Positions 1 to 6,608 are shown, counted from the first letter of the stretch. The stretch is 14,711 bases of DNA from Thermodesulfobacteriota bacterium (GCA_025454125.1 JALOPA010000021.1:1-14711); one strand, 5' to 3'. Numbers and translations are program-made. Notes: generated from the letters alone by a model not told the origin.

Positions 1-1
1 C

Positions 2-1195
2 GAGGCTCGCGGGATTGTCTGGGCCATCCTGGAGAGGAAATATGGAAAACGCTGCCCGCCGGGCTACATTGACATGGTGGTGGGGTCCTATGAAGACGAT
101 CCGGTCAAGCTGCGACCGCCGAAGTACCTGAGAAAAATGGAGAGGATGGAGTTCGCCCAGGAGGAGGAACGCCCCTTTGCGCTGATTGTCACCGACGAGC
201 ACGAAATCCATCATGTGAGGAGCCGGGGCTATGTGGAGTCTCCGGTTCGAATCAGGACGATCCTCCAGCAGATCGAGCCGACGAGGCTCTTCAACCGCCT
301 CAAACCTGAGCACCACGGCCTGCGCGCCATCACCGCGATTCACGATTCAGGGTTTGTGGCCTATTTCGGCAAAGCCTGTGCCCAACTCGAACCCGGGGGA
401 TCGATCTACCCCTATGTGTTCCCCATTCGCAATGCATCGCGGCCTCCCAGGGAATTGCCCATCCGCGCCGGCTACTACTGCATCGACACCTTCACCCCTC
501 TGAATCAAAACGCCTATCGAGCGGCGCGCCGGGCAGTGGACTGCGCCCTCACAGGAGCCACCGCTGTGCTGGAGGGCGGCTTTGACCTGTCTTATGCTCT
601 CGTTCGTCCGCCCGGCCATCATGCGGAGCGAAAAGCGTTTGGGGGGTTCTGCTATTTCAATTCAGCGGCTGCGGCTGCGGAGCACCTGAGCCACTACGGG
701 CGGGTGGCTGTGCTGGACATCGACTACCATCACGGGAACGGCACTCAGAACATCTTTTATGATCGCTCGGACGTCCTCACCATTTCCATCCACTGCCATC
801 CCAAGTGGGCCTATCCCTATTTCAGCGGTTTTGCCGACGAAAAGGGCACCGGAGCAGGGGAAGGCTTCAACCTGAACCTGGCGTTACCGGAAAGTCCGGT
901 GGACGGATCTCGGTACAGGGAGGCGCTTGAATTCGCCCTGAAGCGTCTGGTGCGCTTCAGGCCGAAATTCGTCGTGCTTGCCTTAGGGTTTGATACGGCC
1001 AAAGGGGATCCTACGGGCTCGTGGCTCTTGAGATCCAAGGATTTCTTTGAAAACGGCAGAATGATCGGCAGGCTGAAGCTTCCGACCCTCATTGTCCAGG
1101 AAGGAGGGTACAAAACACAGTCCCTGGGGATCAATGCGCGCCAGTTCTTCTCAGGGGTTTGGGAGGGATTTCGAGGGACCGGGCCTCTGCCGTGA
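2..1195 (+). CDS. Acetylpolyamine amidohydrolase / histone deacetylase-like protein (5' end outside window)
   Basis: Zinc-dependent deacetylase of the arginase/deacetylase fold, probably cytoplasmic, acting on acetylated polyamines or another small acetylated amine. The first Met in the window is at 74, but the frame stays open to the left edge and reads like protein (it includes KYGKRCPPGYIDMVVG), so the gene very likely starts upstream. Numbered from that Met (373 aa): RPPGHHAE carries the catalytic His pair H182/H183; DIDYHHGNG gives the zinc ligands D217 and H219; GFDTAKGDPTGSW gives the third zinc ligand D307; QEGGY carries the catalytic Tyr346. The D-T-x-x-x-D-P stretch resembles acetylpolyamine amidohydrolases more than acetoin-utilization AcuC proteins. 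All catalytic residues are present, so it should be active. The true substrate is unknown. A terminator-like hairpin lies about 105 nt after the stop. Confidence 0.9.
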   Translation, partial: EARGIVWAILERKYGKRCPPGYIDMVVGSYEDDPVKLRPPKYLRKMERMEFAQEEERPFALIVTDEHEIHHVRSRGYVESPVRIRTILQQIEPTRLFNRLKPEHHGLRAITAIHDSGFVAYFGKACAQLEPGGSIYPYVFPIRNASRPPRELPIRAGYYCIDTFTPLNQNAYRAARRAVDCALTGATAVLEGGFDLSYALVRPPGHHAERKAFGGFCYFNSAAAAAEHLSHYGRVAVLDIDYHHGNGTQNIFYDRSDVLTISIHCHPKWAYPYFSGFADEKGTGAGEGFNLNLALPESPVDGSRYREALEFALKRLVRFRPKFVVLALGFDTAKGDPTGSWLLRSKDFFENGRMIGRLKLPTLIVQEGGYKTQSLGINARQFFSGVWEGFRGTGPLP

Positions 1196-1300
1196 GCTGC
1201 TCTATTGACGCCATCCCAATCAACTCCGTCCGGAGCCACATTGGACTAAGGCAGTCATCTTACTCCTGCCATGGGACCCCACATCATCAGCATAAATGAA

Positions 1301-1330
1301 AAAGGCAGGGGTAGATCCCTGCCTTTTAAT
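1301..1330 (+). terminator. Intrinsic terminator-like hairpin after the deacetylase gene
   Basis: A perfect 10-bp stem, AAAGGCAGGG (1301-1310) and CCCTGCCTTT (1317-1326), with a 6-nt loop GTAGAT and a short T-run ending the right arm. It is preceded by A-residues, so it could work on both strands. It probably ends the deacetylase transcript. Confidence 0.7.
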
Positions 1331-1780
1331 GACGATTTGGCTCCCACGACGCCGCCATGCGCACATCCGAGACACCCTAAGTGAGTCACGTGTAGAACTC
1401 CCTTGTGTTAATTATAACCATTAGAGGCTGAAAGCTCAGAGCTCAAAGCCGTCACGTGGTTTATTCGTAAGTGTTGAAGCCACGTGACCCTTTCCAAACC
1501 AAGCGCGGGACATTCAAAAGTCAACAGGCAACCGAAAAGCGGAAATTCCGACACACGCCCCTTGATAGATCTTGCAGTAAGAAATCCGGAAAAGGAGACG
1601 CTGAGCAGAATCATTACGGACGGAGTGGAAGCAGAGCCGGGGTCTATAGAAGCCTACTGTTGCTCCATTCGATCCGATGCGTGGTCCTGTATATTGGATC
1701 ACATTGTCCTGAGATAAAACCATTCACATTCATCTGAAATCAAGAAGGAAATTACACGATTCGTTGGCCCTCAAGTTTTC
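1331..1780. other. Gene-free stretch with three GTCACGTG boxes
   Basis: No convincing gene is seen. Three copies of GTCACGTG/CACGTGAC occur at 1385-1392, 1451-1458 and 1481-1488. The last two are parts of a 9-bp inverted repeat (GTCACGTGG at 1451-1459, CCACGTGAC at 1480-1488) spaced by 20 nt. A short open frame on the + strand (about 1484-1717) has no ribosome-binding site and its GTG lies inside a box, so I do not call it. The boxes could be operator sites, but no regulated promoter is seen next to them. Confidence 0.45.
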
Positions 1781-1781
1781 C

Positions 1782-1809
1782 TTGACAACTCTGGATGGTG
1801 AATTATAAT
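1782..1809 (+). promoter_or_regulatory. Near-perfect sigma-70 promoter
   Basis: TTGACA at 1782-1787 and TATAAT at 1804-1809, separated by 16 nt. Both hexamers match the consensus exactly. It lies 53 nt upstream of the ATG of the small membrane protein at 1862, so it is the obvious promoter for that gene and possibly for dksA beyond it. The expected start point is about 1815-1818, inside the palindrome at 1813-1826. Confidence 0.8.
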
Positions 1810-1812
1810 GTG

Positions 1813-1826
1813 AGTAATCGATTACT
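1813..1826. promoter_or_regulatory. 14-bp perfect palindrome at the transcription start (candidate operator)
   Basis: AGTAATCGATTACT is its own reverse complement. It begins 4 nt after the -10 hexamer and spans the expected start point, a typical place for a repressor to bind. No cognate regulator can be named from the window. Confidence 0.5.
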
Positions 1827-1861
1827 GACTTTTCTGTTTTATTTGCAGAAAGGAGGATGCC

Positions 1862-1996
1862 ATGAACGAAAAAAAGCCAAAAGAAAAGAAAGGGTTCTGG
1901 AGCGGCTTTATAACCTTCCTGTCCATGGGAGGCTTCCTGGTGATCATGATCCTGGGAGTCGCGATCGCCGTTTTTGTGTCGTATTTGACCAACTAG
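1862..1996 (+). CDS. Small single-pass membrane protein (44 aa)
   Basis: A short gene with strong start signals: AAAGGAGG lies 6-7 nt before the ATG, and a consensus promoter lies just upstream. The product has a lysine-rich cytoplasmic-type head (MNEKKPKEKKGFW) and then one hydrophobic helix at about residues 16-41 (core FLVIMILGVAIAVFVSYL), ending three residues later. By the positive-inside rule the N-terminus should face the cytoplasm. I do not recognise a family. It lies between the deacetylase gene and dksA, with 250 nt to the DksA start. Small proteins of this kind often bind and modulate a larger membrane complex, but nothing here identifies a partner. The combination of ribosome-binding site, promoter and clear membrane-helix pattern makes it likely to be real. 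Confidence 0.75.
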   Translation: MNEKKPKEKKGFWSGFITFLSMGGFLVIMILGVAIAVFVSYLTN

Positions 1997-2189
1997 CTCA
2001 TCAATCACAGGGTTTCTCAAGCGGCGCTTTCTCAGCAAGGATCTGCGGCGGGAATTGATACGCATCGCTGTTTTACTGGTTGTATTCCGTTACTGCAATG
2101 CCGCGCCATGTTCTCTAGGTTCACCTCATCTCCGCCAGGGTAATTCACCACGGGATTCAGAACTGAATGAATCGTTTTGTTCCGTTGAG

Positions 2190-2209
2190 GGTGATTTCTT
2201 GTCATCACC
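2190..2209. repeat. Short inverted repeat in the dksA leader
   Basis: GGTGAT (2190-2195) and ATCACC (2204-2209) can pair in a 6-bp stem with an 8-nt loop, 37 nt before the dksA ATG. A second small repeat, ATTCAG-AA-CTGAAT, lies at about 2156-2169. Either could be a leader hairpin; no function is shown. Confidence 0.3.
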
Positions 2210-2246
2210 AAAGTTCTTGGAAAAAATCGAAAAGGAGGTCTTTTAC

Positions 2247-2630
2247 ATGCTAACGAGGAACAATAAACAGTACTTTAAGAAATGGCTTACCCACAGGCTG
2301 AATCATAGCCAGGAAAAAGCCCGGGACACCTTTATGGACATCAGCGGTCTCAAGGATAAACTTCCTGATCAAGTGGACCAAGCCTCTTCTGCCTTTGACC
2401 AGGGGCTCACCTTGCGGATGAGAGATAGGGAAGCGAAACTGGTCAGGAAAATTAGGGATGCCTTAGCGAGGCTTCAAGACGGCACTTATGGTATCTGCGA
2501 GGAATGCGGCGAAGAGATCCCTCTTAGAAGGTTGAGGGCTCGACCGGTGACCACCTTGTGCATCAAATGCAAGAAGGAACAGGAGACTGAGGAAAGAAAG
2601 AGGGCGATACCTTCTCAGGTGGCTTATTGA
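2247..2630 (+). CDS. dksA: DksA/TraR-family RNA polymerase-binding transcription factor
   Basis: Binds the RNA polymerase secondary channel and, in the family, works with ppGpp to adjust transcription under starvation. I chose the ATG at 2247 because AAAGGAGG lies just upstream; the frame is open further 5' but that part is not DksA-like. The 127-aa product has an N-terminal helix, a coiled-coil hairpin with the tip motif DQVDQA (D41, D44, A46), which matches the DxxDxA signature needed for activity, and a C4 zinc finger, CEECGEEI with CIKCKKEQE (C84, C87, C105, C108). It is shorter than E. coli DksA (151 aa), as is common for secondary DksA copies. Zinc finger and DxxDxA are both intact, so it should be functional. 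It may be one of several paralogues in the genome. The next gene downstream, after about 170 nt, is the broken receiver gene. Confidence 0.9.
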   Translation: MLTRNNKQYFKKWLTHRLNHSQEKARDTFMDISGLKDKLPDQVDQASSAFDQGLTLRMRDREAKLVRKIRDALARLQDGTYGICEECGEEIPLRRLRARPVTTLCIKCKKEQETEERKRAIPSQVAY

Positions 2631-2798
2631 AGGCAAACCCAAAGCATGGCCAGTTGGGGCGTGAATTCAAATAGGCGGAGCGCTCCAGGCAAAAAGGTTG
2701 TGGTGTCCCAATGTGCATAGGAACCAGTAAATCGTAGTAAACGGTTCAATGGGAACGTCAGAAAGAAACAGGAGGAAGAAATACAAGAACCTGAAATT

Positions 2799-3328
2799 GT
2801 GAGAAAGAAAGGTGCGCAAAAAGTTCCAGCACCGGGAAGGACGGCGCAGATGCTTCTCATTGGCGACAACATCACAATGCAGGAGGTCCTGTCAAGAGCG
2901 TTCACTTCCTTGGCTCACAGTGCTCCTCTCGCGGGCAACGGGTTAGTCGGAGAAACACTCTTTCTCATCAGCCCGCATGATCTGATGATTGTCGATCTTC
3001 AGATGCCTTTGATGAATATTCGGGAATTGTCCCGCATCTTCACAGAACGATCCTAAAGACTTTTGCCATCGCCGTAACGGAGTTCAGTGATGATGAAACT
3101 CGGACAAAGGAGGACATCAACTGCGTGGATGCGACCAGCGGGAGATTGTTCAGGCTGAAGGAGATCGAAAAAACCGTCCAAAGGTTAATGGATAGCTGGA
3201 CCAAAAGGGGAAATGGACTTGTAGTGAGGAAAAGGAAAATCGGCAAACGAACTGGAGACGTTGCGTTGCGGTCTTCAGCGGAAGGAGGGTCACCCCATGG
3301 CGTTGAGTTTCAGGATCGTTATGCATGA
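2799..3328 (+). pseudogene. Receiver-domain (response regulator-like) protein, frameshifted
   Basis: The first part, from GTG 2799, encodes a receiver start: MLLIGDN for the acidic pocket (one of the usual two acids is missing) and MIVDLQMP with phospho-acceptor D66. It stops at 3054-3056. The missing second half of the domain continues at once in another frame from about 3045: KTFAIAVTEFSDD, then FRLKEIEKTVQRLMD, the usual beta4 to alpha5 pattern. A one-base change near 3053 therefore splits one domain. The start is also odd: AGGAGG at 2770-2775 is well placed for an ATA at 2781, where an ATG would be expected, and is too far from GTG 2799. The second frame runs on to 3328 and overlaps the next gene. 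In the second half the normally conserved Lys-Pro is replaced by Arg-Leu. It is probably inactive, unless the frameshift is a sequencing error. Confidence 0.7.
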
Positions 3329-3587
3329 GAACAGTGAAAATCTTCACTTGAAATTAGCGGGAGACTTTGACGGTTCATCGGCTTGTGAATTGTCTGAAGT
3401 CTTGAAAGACAGGGCTCACGCCGTCCAAAAGGTATTTGTCCATACGAGCGGCCTTGGAGAAATCCACCCTTTCGGCCAAGGCGTATTTGAGAAGAGAACT
3501 GCCGAGTTGAGACAGGGATTGCAGAAAATATACTTTACCGGAAATAAAGCGCAAATAATTGCACCGGATGAGGGATTGTGCCTTTAG
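3297..3587 (+). CDS. STAS-like small protein (anti-sigma-factor-antagonist fold)
   Basis: A 96-aa soluble protein. GGAGGG lies 6-7 nt before the ATG at 3297. The pattern of alternating strands and helices, LHLKLAGDFDGSSACEL, then VFVHTSGLGEIHPFG, then KIYFTG, fits a STAS domain, which in the family takes part in partner-switching or scaffolds a membrane or signalling partner. The usual loop with a phosphorylatable Ser (D-x-S-G-x-x-x-I-D-S-S-G) is here HTSGLGEIHPFG, without that Ser, so classical anti-anti-sigma regulation is doubtful. It lies between two damaged genes but is itself intact. The GTG of the following gene (3578) lies inside its last codons. Assignment rests on pattern only. Confidence 0.6.
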   Translation: MALSFRIVMHENSENLHLKLAGDFDGSSACELSEVLKDRAHAVQKVFVHTSGLGEIHPFGQGVFEKRTAELRQGLQKIYFTGNKAQIIAPDEGLCL

Positions 3588-3956
3588 CGACGCAGCCTTT
3601 GCTGGGCGAGGAAGATCGCAACCCGGATTCCATGACCGAACCTCCTGTTGCCGGCCTCATCCGGCTCCCCATAGACCGTTGGGCGGGCGCGAAAGGAGGA
3701 GTTCCAGGACCAGAGGAAGTTTGAAAATCTCTTTGGAAGGAGGGTAAGCAGCGCCGATGGGAAGTACGAGCGACGCGGCAGGGAGCGAGTGATCCAGGCG
3801 AGAAACGGCATGGTATTCATTCAAGCATGGATTGATCTTCAGTTGAAACGCGAAAGGAGGCGAGATATCCGAAGGTGGCTCGAATCCAAGAAGGCCAGGG
3901 TGGAGAAGCAAATCGAGACATTGGATCACCATGTAGAAGGGGAAGGGAGAGCGTGA
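3578..3956 (+). pseudogene. Small charged hypothetical protein, probably frameshifted
   Basis: Two frames together look like one gene of about 125 codons. From GTG 3578 (GAGGGA 5 nt upstream, overlapping the STAS stop) one frame reads MPLATQPLLGEEDRNPDSMT and on to RLPIDRWAGA. Around 3685-3695 the protein-like sequence moves to another frame, RKEEFQDQRKFENLFGRR, which continues through the Arg/Lys-rich helix WIDLQLKRERRRDIRRWLES to TGA 3954-3956. That stop overlaps the GTG start of the transglycosylase lipoprotein (GTGA), which supports real translation of the second frame. If the first part is not used, an ATG at 3810 would give a 48-aa basic protein. No family is recognised. A purine-rich SD-like run (AAAGGAGGAG, 3692-3701) lies at the break but lacks a suitable start after it. 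Confidence 0.5.
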
Positions 3957-5377
3957 TCAAGGGGTTTCCATTCCGGCATGCTTTGTTCCTCTTCATTACG
4001 CTGGTTCTGTGTTTTGGGGGCTGTCGTTCCTTCGGAGATCGGCAGGCTTCCGGGGCGGTGGAGTTTGGGCCGAACACACAGTCGAAGCTCCCGGGCTCGG
4101 CAGAGATTGCGCAGGGCTCCGAAGAAAGGGGGGCGGTCAATGGGGTCAGCGCTCGTTGGACAGGAGTGCAATGCACCAACCCTTGGGGCAGCGCGGAGAC
4201 CAGTGAGACCCTTGAAATTGATGAAGACTCTGCTTGGGAAGTCCCCCGGGATAATGCCCAGGAACTGCTGGACTCAGCGCTGGAGTATTGCCAGACATCG
4301 AGTGGGTTGTGGGAAAAGGGTGACCCAGAGGGAGCAGTTCGTGCACTGGACACGGCTTATTCCTTGATCCTGAAAATGGAGGCGGATCACGACCCTGAGC
4401 TCCTTCAACAAAAGGAGGATCTGCGGTTCACCATATCAAAGCGGATCGTTGAAGTCTACGCCTCCCGGCTCAGTGCGACTCAGGGATCGTCCAACGAGAT
4501 TCCGTTGGTGATGAACAACCATGTTTACCAGGCGCTCGCCTCTTTCAAAAACGGGGAAAGGAAGTTCTTCCTCAGCGCCTACCGCCGTTCAGGCAAGTAC
4601 CGGTCGCAGATTGTGGGAGCGTTGAAGGAGGCAGGCCTTCCCGAGGAGCTTTCCTGGCTCCCCCTGATCGAAAGCGGCTTCAGGGTCAGAGCTCTTTCCA
4701 GGGCAAGAGCCCTGGGTCTGTGGCAGTTCATTGCTTCAACCGGATATCGATACGGGCTCACAAGGAACCAATGGATCGACGAGAGAATGGATCCCGAGAA
4801 ATCGACCGGCGAGTGGGCGGTGCTCAATCGCATCAAGAAGCAGAAGATCAATTACCTCGATAATTTTTGGGATCTCTACGAGCGACTCCCGCGGGAGACC
4901 GCCTCCTACGTGCCCAGGTTTCTGGCGGTCTTGCACATCCTGAAAAATCCCAAGGCCCATGGGTTCGAGCTTCCGGAGGTGGAAGAACCTGTTGAAACCG
5001 ATGAAGTCCCTATCGGCAAACAGGTCCATCTAAAGAGCATCGCTGAACGGGTGGATGTGGATAATGAAATCTTGAAGGACCTCAACGCGGAGCTTCGTCA
5101 CAATTCCACGCCTGATTCGCCTTACACTCTCAAGGTGCCCTCCGGTAAGGGAGAAATCCTCCTTGCAAGACTCGATGACATCCCGGCTTGGAGACTCTCC
5201 GTTCCGTCGTACCGGGTGCACTGCGTCCGAAAGGGAGATACCTTGTCTAGGTTGGCTGGCCACTACCGGACCTCCGTTCGGAGCATCATGAAAGCCAACG
5301 GTCTGAGAAGCAGCAATGCCATCAAGGTAGGATGGAAACTCAAGATTCCCGGCAGGGGGATGGACGGCGGAGGATAG
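3953..5377 (+). CDS. MltD-like LysM lytic transglycosylase lipoprotein, damaged
   Basis: A peptidoglycan lytic transglycosylase of GH23 type, expected at the outer membrane or periplasm. I chose GTG 3953 because it overlaps the previous stop (GTGA), has a purine-rich ribosome-binding site, and gives a good export signal (FRHALFLFITLVLCFGGC; candidate lipid-modified Cys24, although Phe at -3 is atypical). The 474-aa product has a helical region at 90-180, then the SLT domain with LPLIESGF (catalytic Glu240), RALGLWQFIASTGYRYGL and DERMDPEKST. The family then has about 25-30 residues including AAYNAGEG; here the sequence jumps from ST (284-285) straight to GEWAVLNRIKKQ, so that part of the active-site lobe is deleted in frame. 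RLPRETASYVPRFL follows. One LysM repeat lies at 419-465. A second LysM repeat follows in the same frame beyond the stop. Activity is doubtful. Confidence 0.85.
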   Translation: MIKGFPFRHALFLFITLVLCFGGCRSFGDRQASGAVEFGPNTQSKLPGSAEIAQGSEERGAVNGVSARWTGVQCTNPWGSAETSETLEIDEDSAWEVPRDNAQELLDSALEYCQTSSGLWEKGDPEGAVRALDTAYSLILKMEADHDPELLQQKEDLRFTISKRIVEVYASRLSATQGSSNEIPLVMNNHVYQALASFKNGERKFFLSAYRRSGKYRSQIVGALKEAGLPEELSWLPLIESGFRVRALSRARALGLWQFIASTGYRYGLTRNQWIDERMDPEKSTGEWAVLNRIKKQKINYLDNFWDLYERLPRETASYVPRFLAVLHILKNPKAHGFELPEVEEPVETDEVPIGKQVHLKSIAERVDVDNEILKDLNAELRHNSTPDSPYTLKVPSGKGEILLARLDDIPAWRLSVPSYRVHCVRKGDTLSRLAGHYRTSVRSIMKANGLRSSNAIKVGWKLKIPGRGMDGGG

Positions 5378-5563
5378 GACAAGCCGCTGATCCGAACAAC
5401 AAGATTCGAAATAAGGCTTTCCCTTTACAAGGTCAGACGAGGAGATTCTCTCAAGGGGATTGCGAGTGCCTGTAGGACCACCATGTGAGAGATCATGTCC
5501 CTTAACGGTCTCCGCAGTTCCCGACTTTCGGGTGGCCAGGTGCTCAAAGTGCCAAAACGTTAA
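5378..5563 (+). pseudogene. Detached C-terminal LysM repeat of the transglycosylase
   Basis: In the same frame as the transglycosylase, after its TAG (5375-5377), the sequence reads on to a second LysM repeat: LYKVRRGDSLKGIASACRTT, then an in-frame TGA at 5486-5488, then EIMSLNGLRSS and GGQVLKVPKR, ending at TAA 5561-5563. The spacing and motif match a normal LysM repeat. The TAG and the TGA could each come from a single C-to-T change (CAG, CGA). It is best read as decay of a longer two-LysM protein. Stop-codon readthrough is possible but not supported by any visible element. Confidence 0.7.
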
Positions 5564-5610
5564 AACTTTCTTCATCCGCCGGCGTCAAATTTCTCAAGTC
5601 GAGAGAAGGG

Positions 5611-5639
5611 TTGACAAAGAGCGCGAAGAAAGGTATGTT
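5611..5639 (+). promoter_or_regulatory. Sigma-70 promoter upstream of the trehalose operon
   Basis: TTGACA at 5611-5616 and TATGTT at 5634-5639, spacing 17 nt. It lies after the last remains of the transglycosylase gene and about 295 nt before the DUF5752 start, so it is the best candidate promoter for the operon that runs to 11997. The leader would be long. Confidence 0.55.
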
Positions 5640-5933
5640 GTGAGCAAACGTTAACTGATATTTTGGCTTGGGAATCTGTTTTATTGCGAAGTCGCTGGGC
5701 AATGGCCTGCAAGCTACCGCCAATGAGGCCTGGTCTCTTTTTTATCCAGGTGAAAGTCTGACCGTCCGAAAGGTTACAGCCGTCAACGAAATCGCCTCCT
5801 GAACTGGAGGCTCTCCGATTTGTGTCGAGATGCCTGCTGAAAAAACAGATCCTCTCAGAGGCAACGTGCCGAAGGGAATCGCATCGGCGGGCAGAGGGGC
5901 ATTTCTGATTTCCACAGAGAAAGGGCTTGATGC
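5640..5933 (+). other. Long leader of the trehalose operon; possible gene remnant
   Basis: No intact gene is seen. One frame (about 5659-5937) reads protein-like, WSLFYPGESLTVRKVTAVNE, then a TGA at about 5800, then SPICVEMPAEKTDP and on to a TGA that overlaps the next ATG (ATGA at 5934). It has no clear start. Another frame is also partly open, so coding is uncertain. There is a 6-bp hairpin, GCCTCC (5794-5799) with GGAGGC (5806-5811). I do not recognise a known riboswitch. It may be a broken gene or an untranslated leader. Confidence 0.4.
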
Positions 5934-6608
5934 ATGAACGATCGCGTGATGGTTTCTCCTTTTGCTGTGAAAGACTGCGCTTTGATTGCAATCGCAACCG
6001 GGAAGCGTGCTCAGAACCTGAGGGAATTGACGGAACGTCTTCGGGAGGTTGAAGCGAACAGCGTTTTTTATCACTTCTGGGGGGGGTTACTCAGACCTCG
6101 CTTCGACAATCCAGAATACCACAATGATTTCGCCATATGGGTGGCCGAAAGCCTGCACAACAAGGTTCTGGCAGAGAAACTCGCAGCCATTGATCCTTCT
6201 GCCTTCGAAAACATCGAAGACTTGCGAAACGAAGTGATTGAAACCCTAGAGGAAACGCTTGATGATGCAGAGTATCCTCTTTGGGCAAAGAAAGACTCTC
6301 TCTTTGATTTCATCCGTTGCCGACTGGTTATTTTTGACACCAAGTTGAAAGTGCCTGTCCCGGAAAATCTTCTAACCCTACTCCCGAATCTGTCTCTCGG
6401 AAGCATCTTTTTCCATTTTATCGACGGCAGGAGAAGGAACAAGAACTCCTTGGACGACTTCTGCAACTGGATTACCGGGTTTGGAGCTCCCTATGAGGAA
6501 CTCGTCAGGCGGATCGGTGAAATCTGCCCCTACTTCACCCCTCTGAACAAGTTGCGGGACCAGTTGACTGAAGTTCTTACGCTTTACTTCGAAGGGAAAA
6601 AGCCGTGA
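5934..6608 (+). CDS. DUF5752 family protein, first gene of the trehalose operon
   Basis: A 224-aa soluble protein of unknown function, of a kind usually found directly before TreT-like trehalose synthases. The motifs AVKDCALIAIATGKRAQNLR and VFYHFWGGLLRPRFDNPEYH are typical. It shows an internal duplication: residues 42-109 (NSVFYHFWGG, NDFAIWV, FENIEDLRNEVIETLEE) match residues 154-219 (GSIFFHFIDG, DDFCNWI, FTPLNKLRDQLTEVLTLY) in order and spacing. The ATG at 5934 has a weak GAAAGGG ribosome-binding site; ATG 5949 is an alternative start. Its TGA overlaps the GTG of the next gene (GTGA at 6605), so the two are probably translationally coupled. The association with TreT suggests an accessory or regulatory role in trehalose metabolism, but no catalytic motif is seen. 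Confidence 0.8.
   Translation: MNDRVMVSPFAVKDCALIAIATGKRAQNLRELTERLREVEANSVFYHFWGGLLRPRFDNPEYHNDFAIWVAESLHNKVLAEKLAAIDPSAFENIEDLRNEVIETLEETLDDAEYPLWAKKDSLFDFIRCRLVIFDTKLKVPVPENLLTLLPNLSLGSIFFHFIDGRRRNKNSLDDFCNWITGFGAPYEELVRRIGEICPYFTPLNKLRDQLTEVLTLYFEGKKP

Noticed and set aside
1484..1717. Short + strand open frame with a partly protein-like end (IITDGVEAEPGSIEAYCCSI)
   Set aside because: No ribosome-binding site, its GTG lies inside a CACGTG box, and I recognise no family. It may be an old gene fragment, but I cannot support it.
3692..3724. prfB-like programmed +1 frameshift (SD-like run and GTT TGA)
   Set aside because: The SD-like run is about 20 nt from the TGA, far more than the 3 nt used in prfB, and the protein-like frame changes before the TGA.
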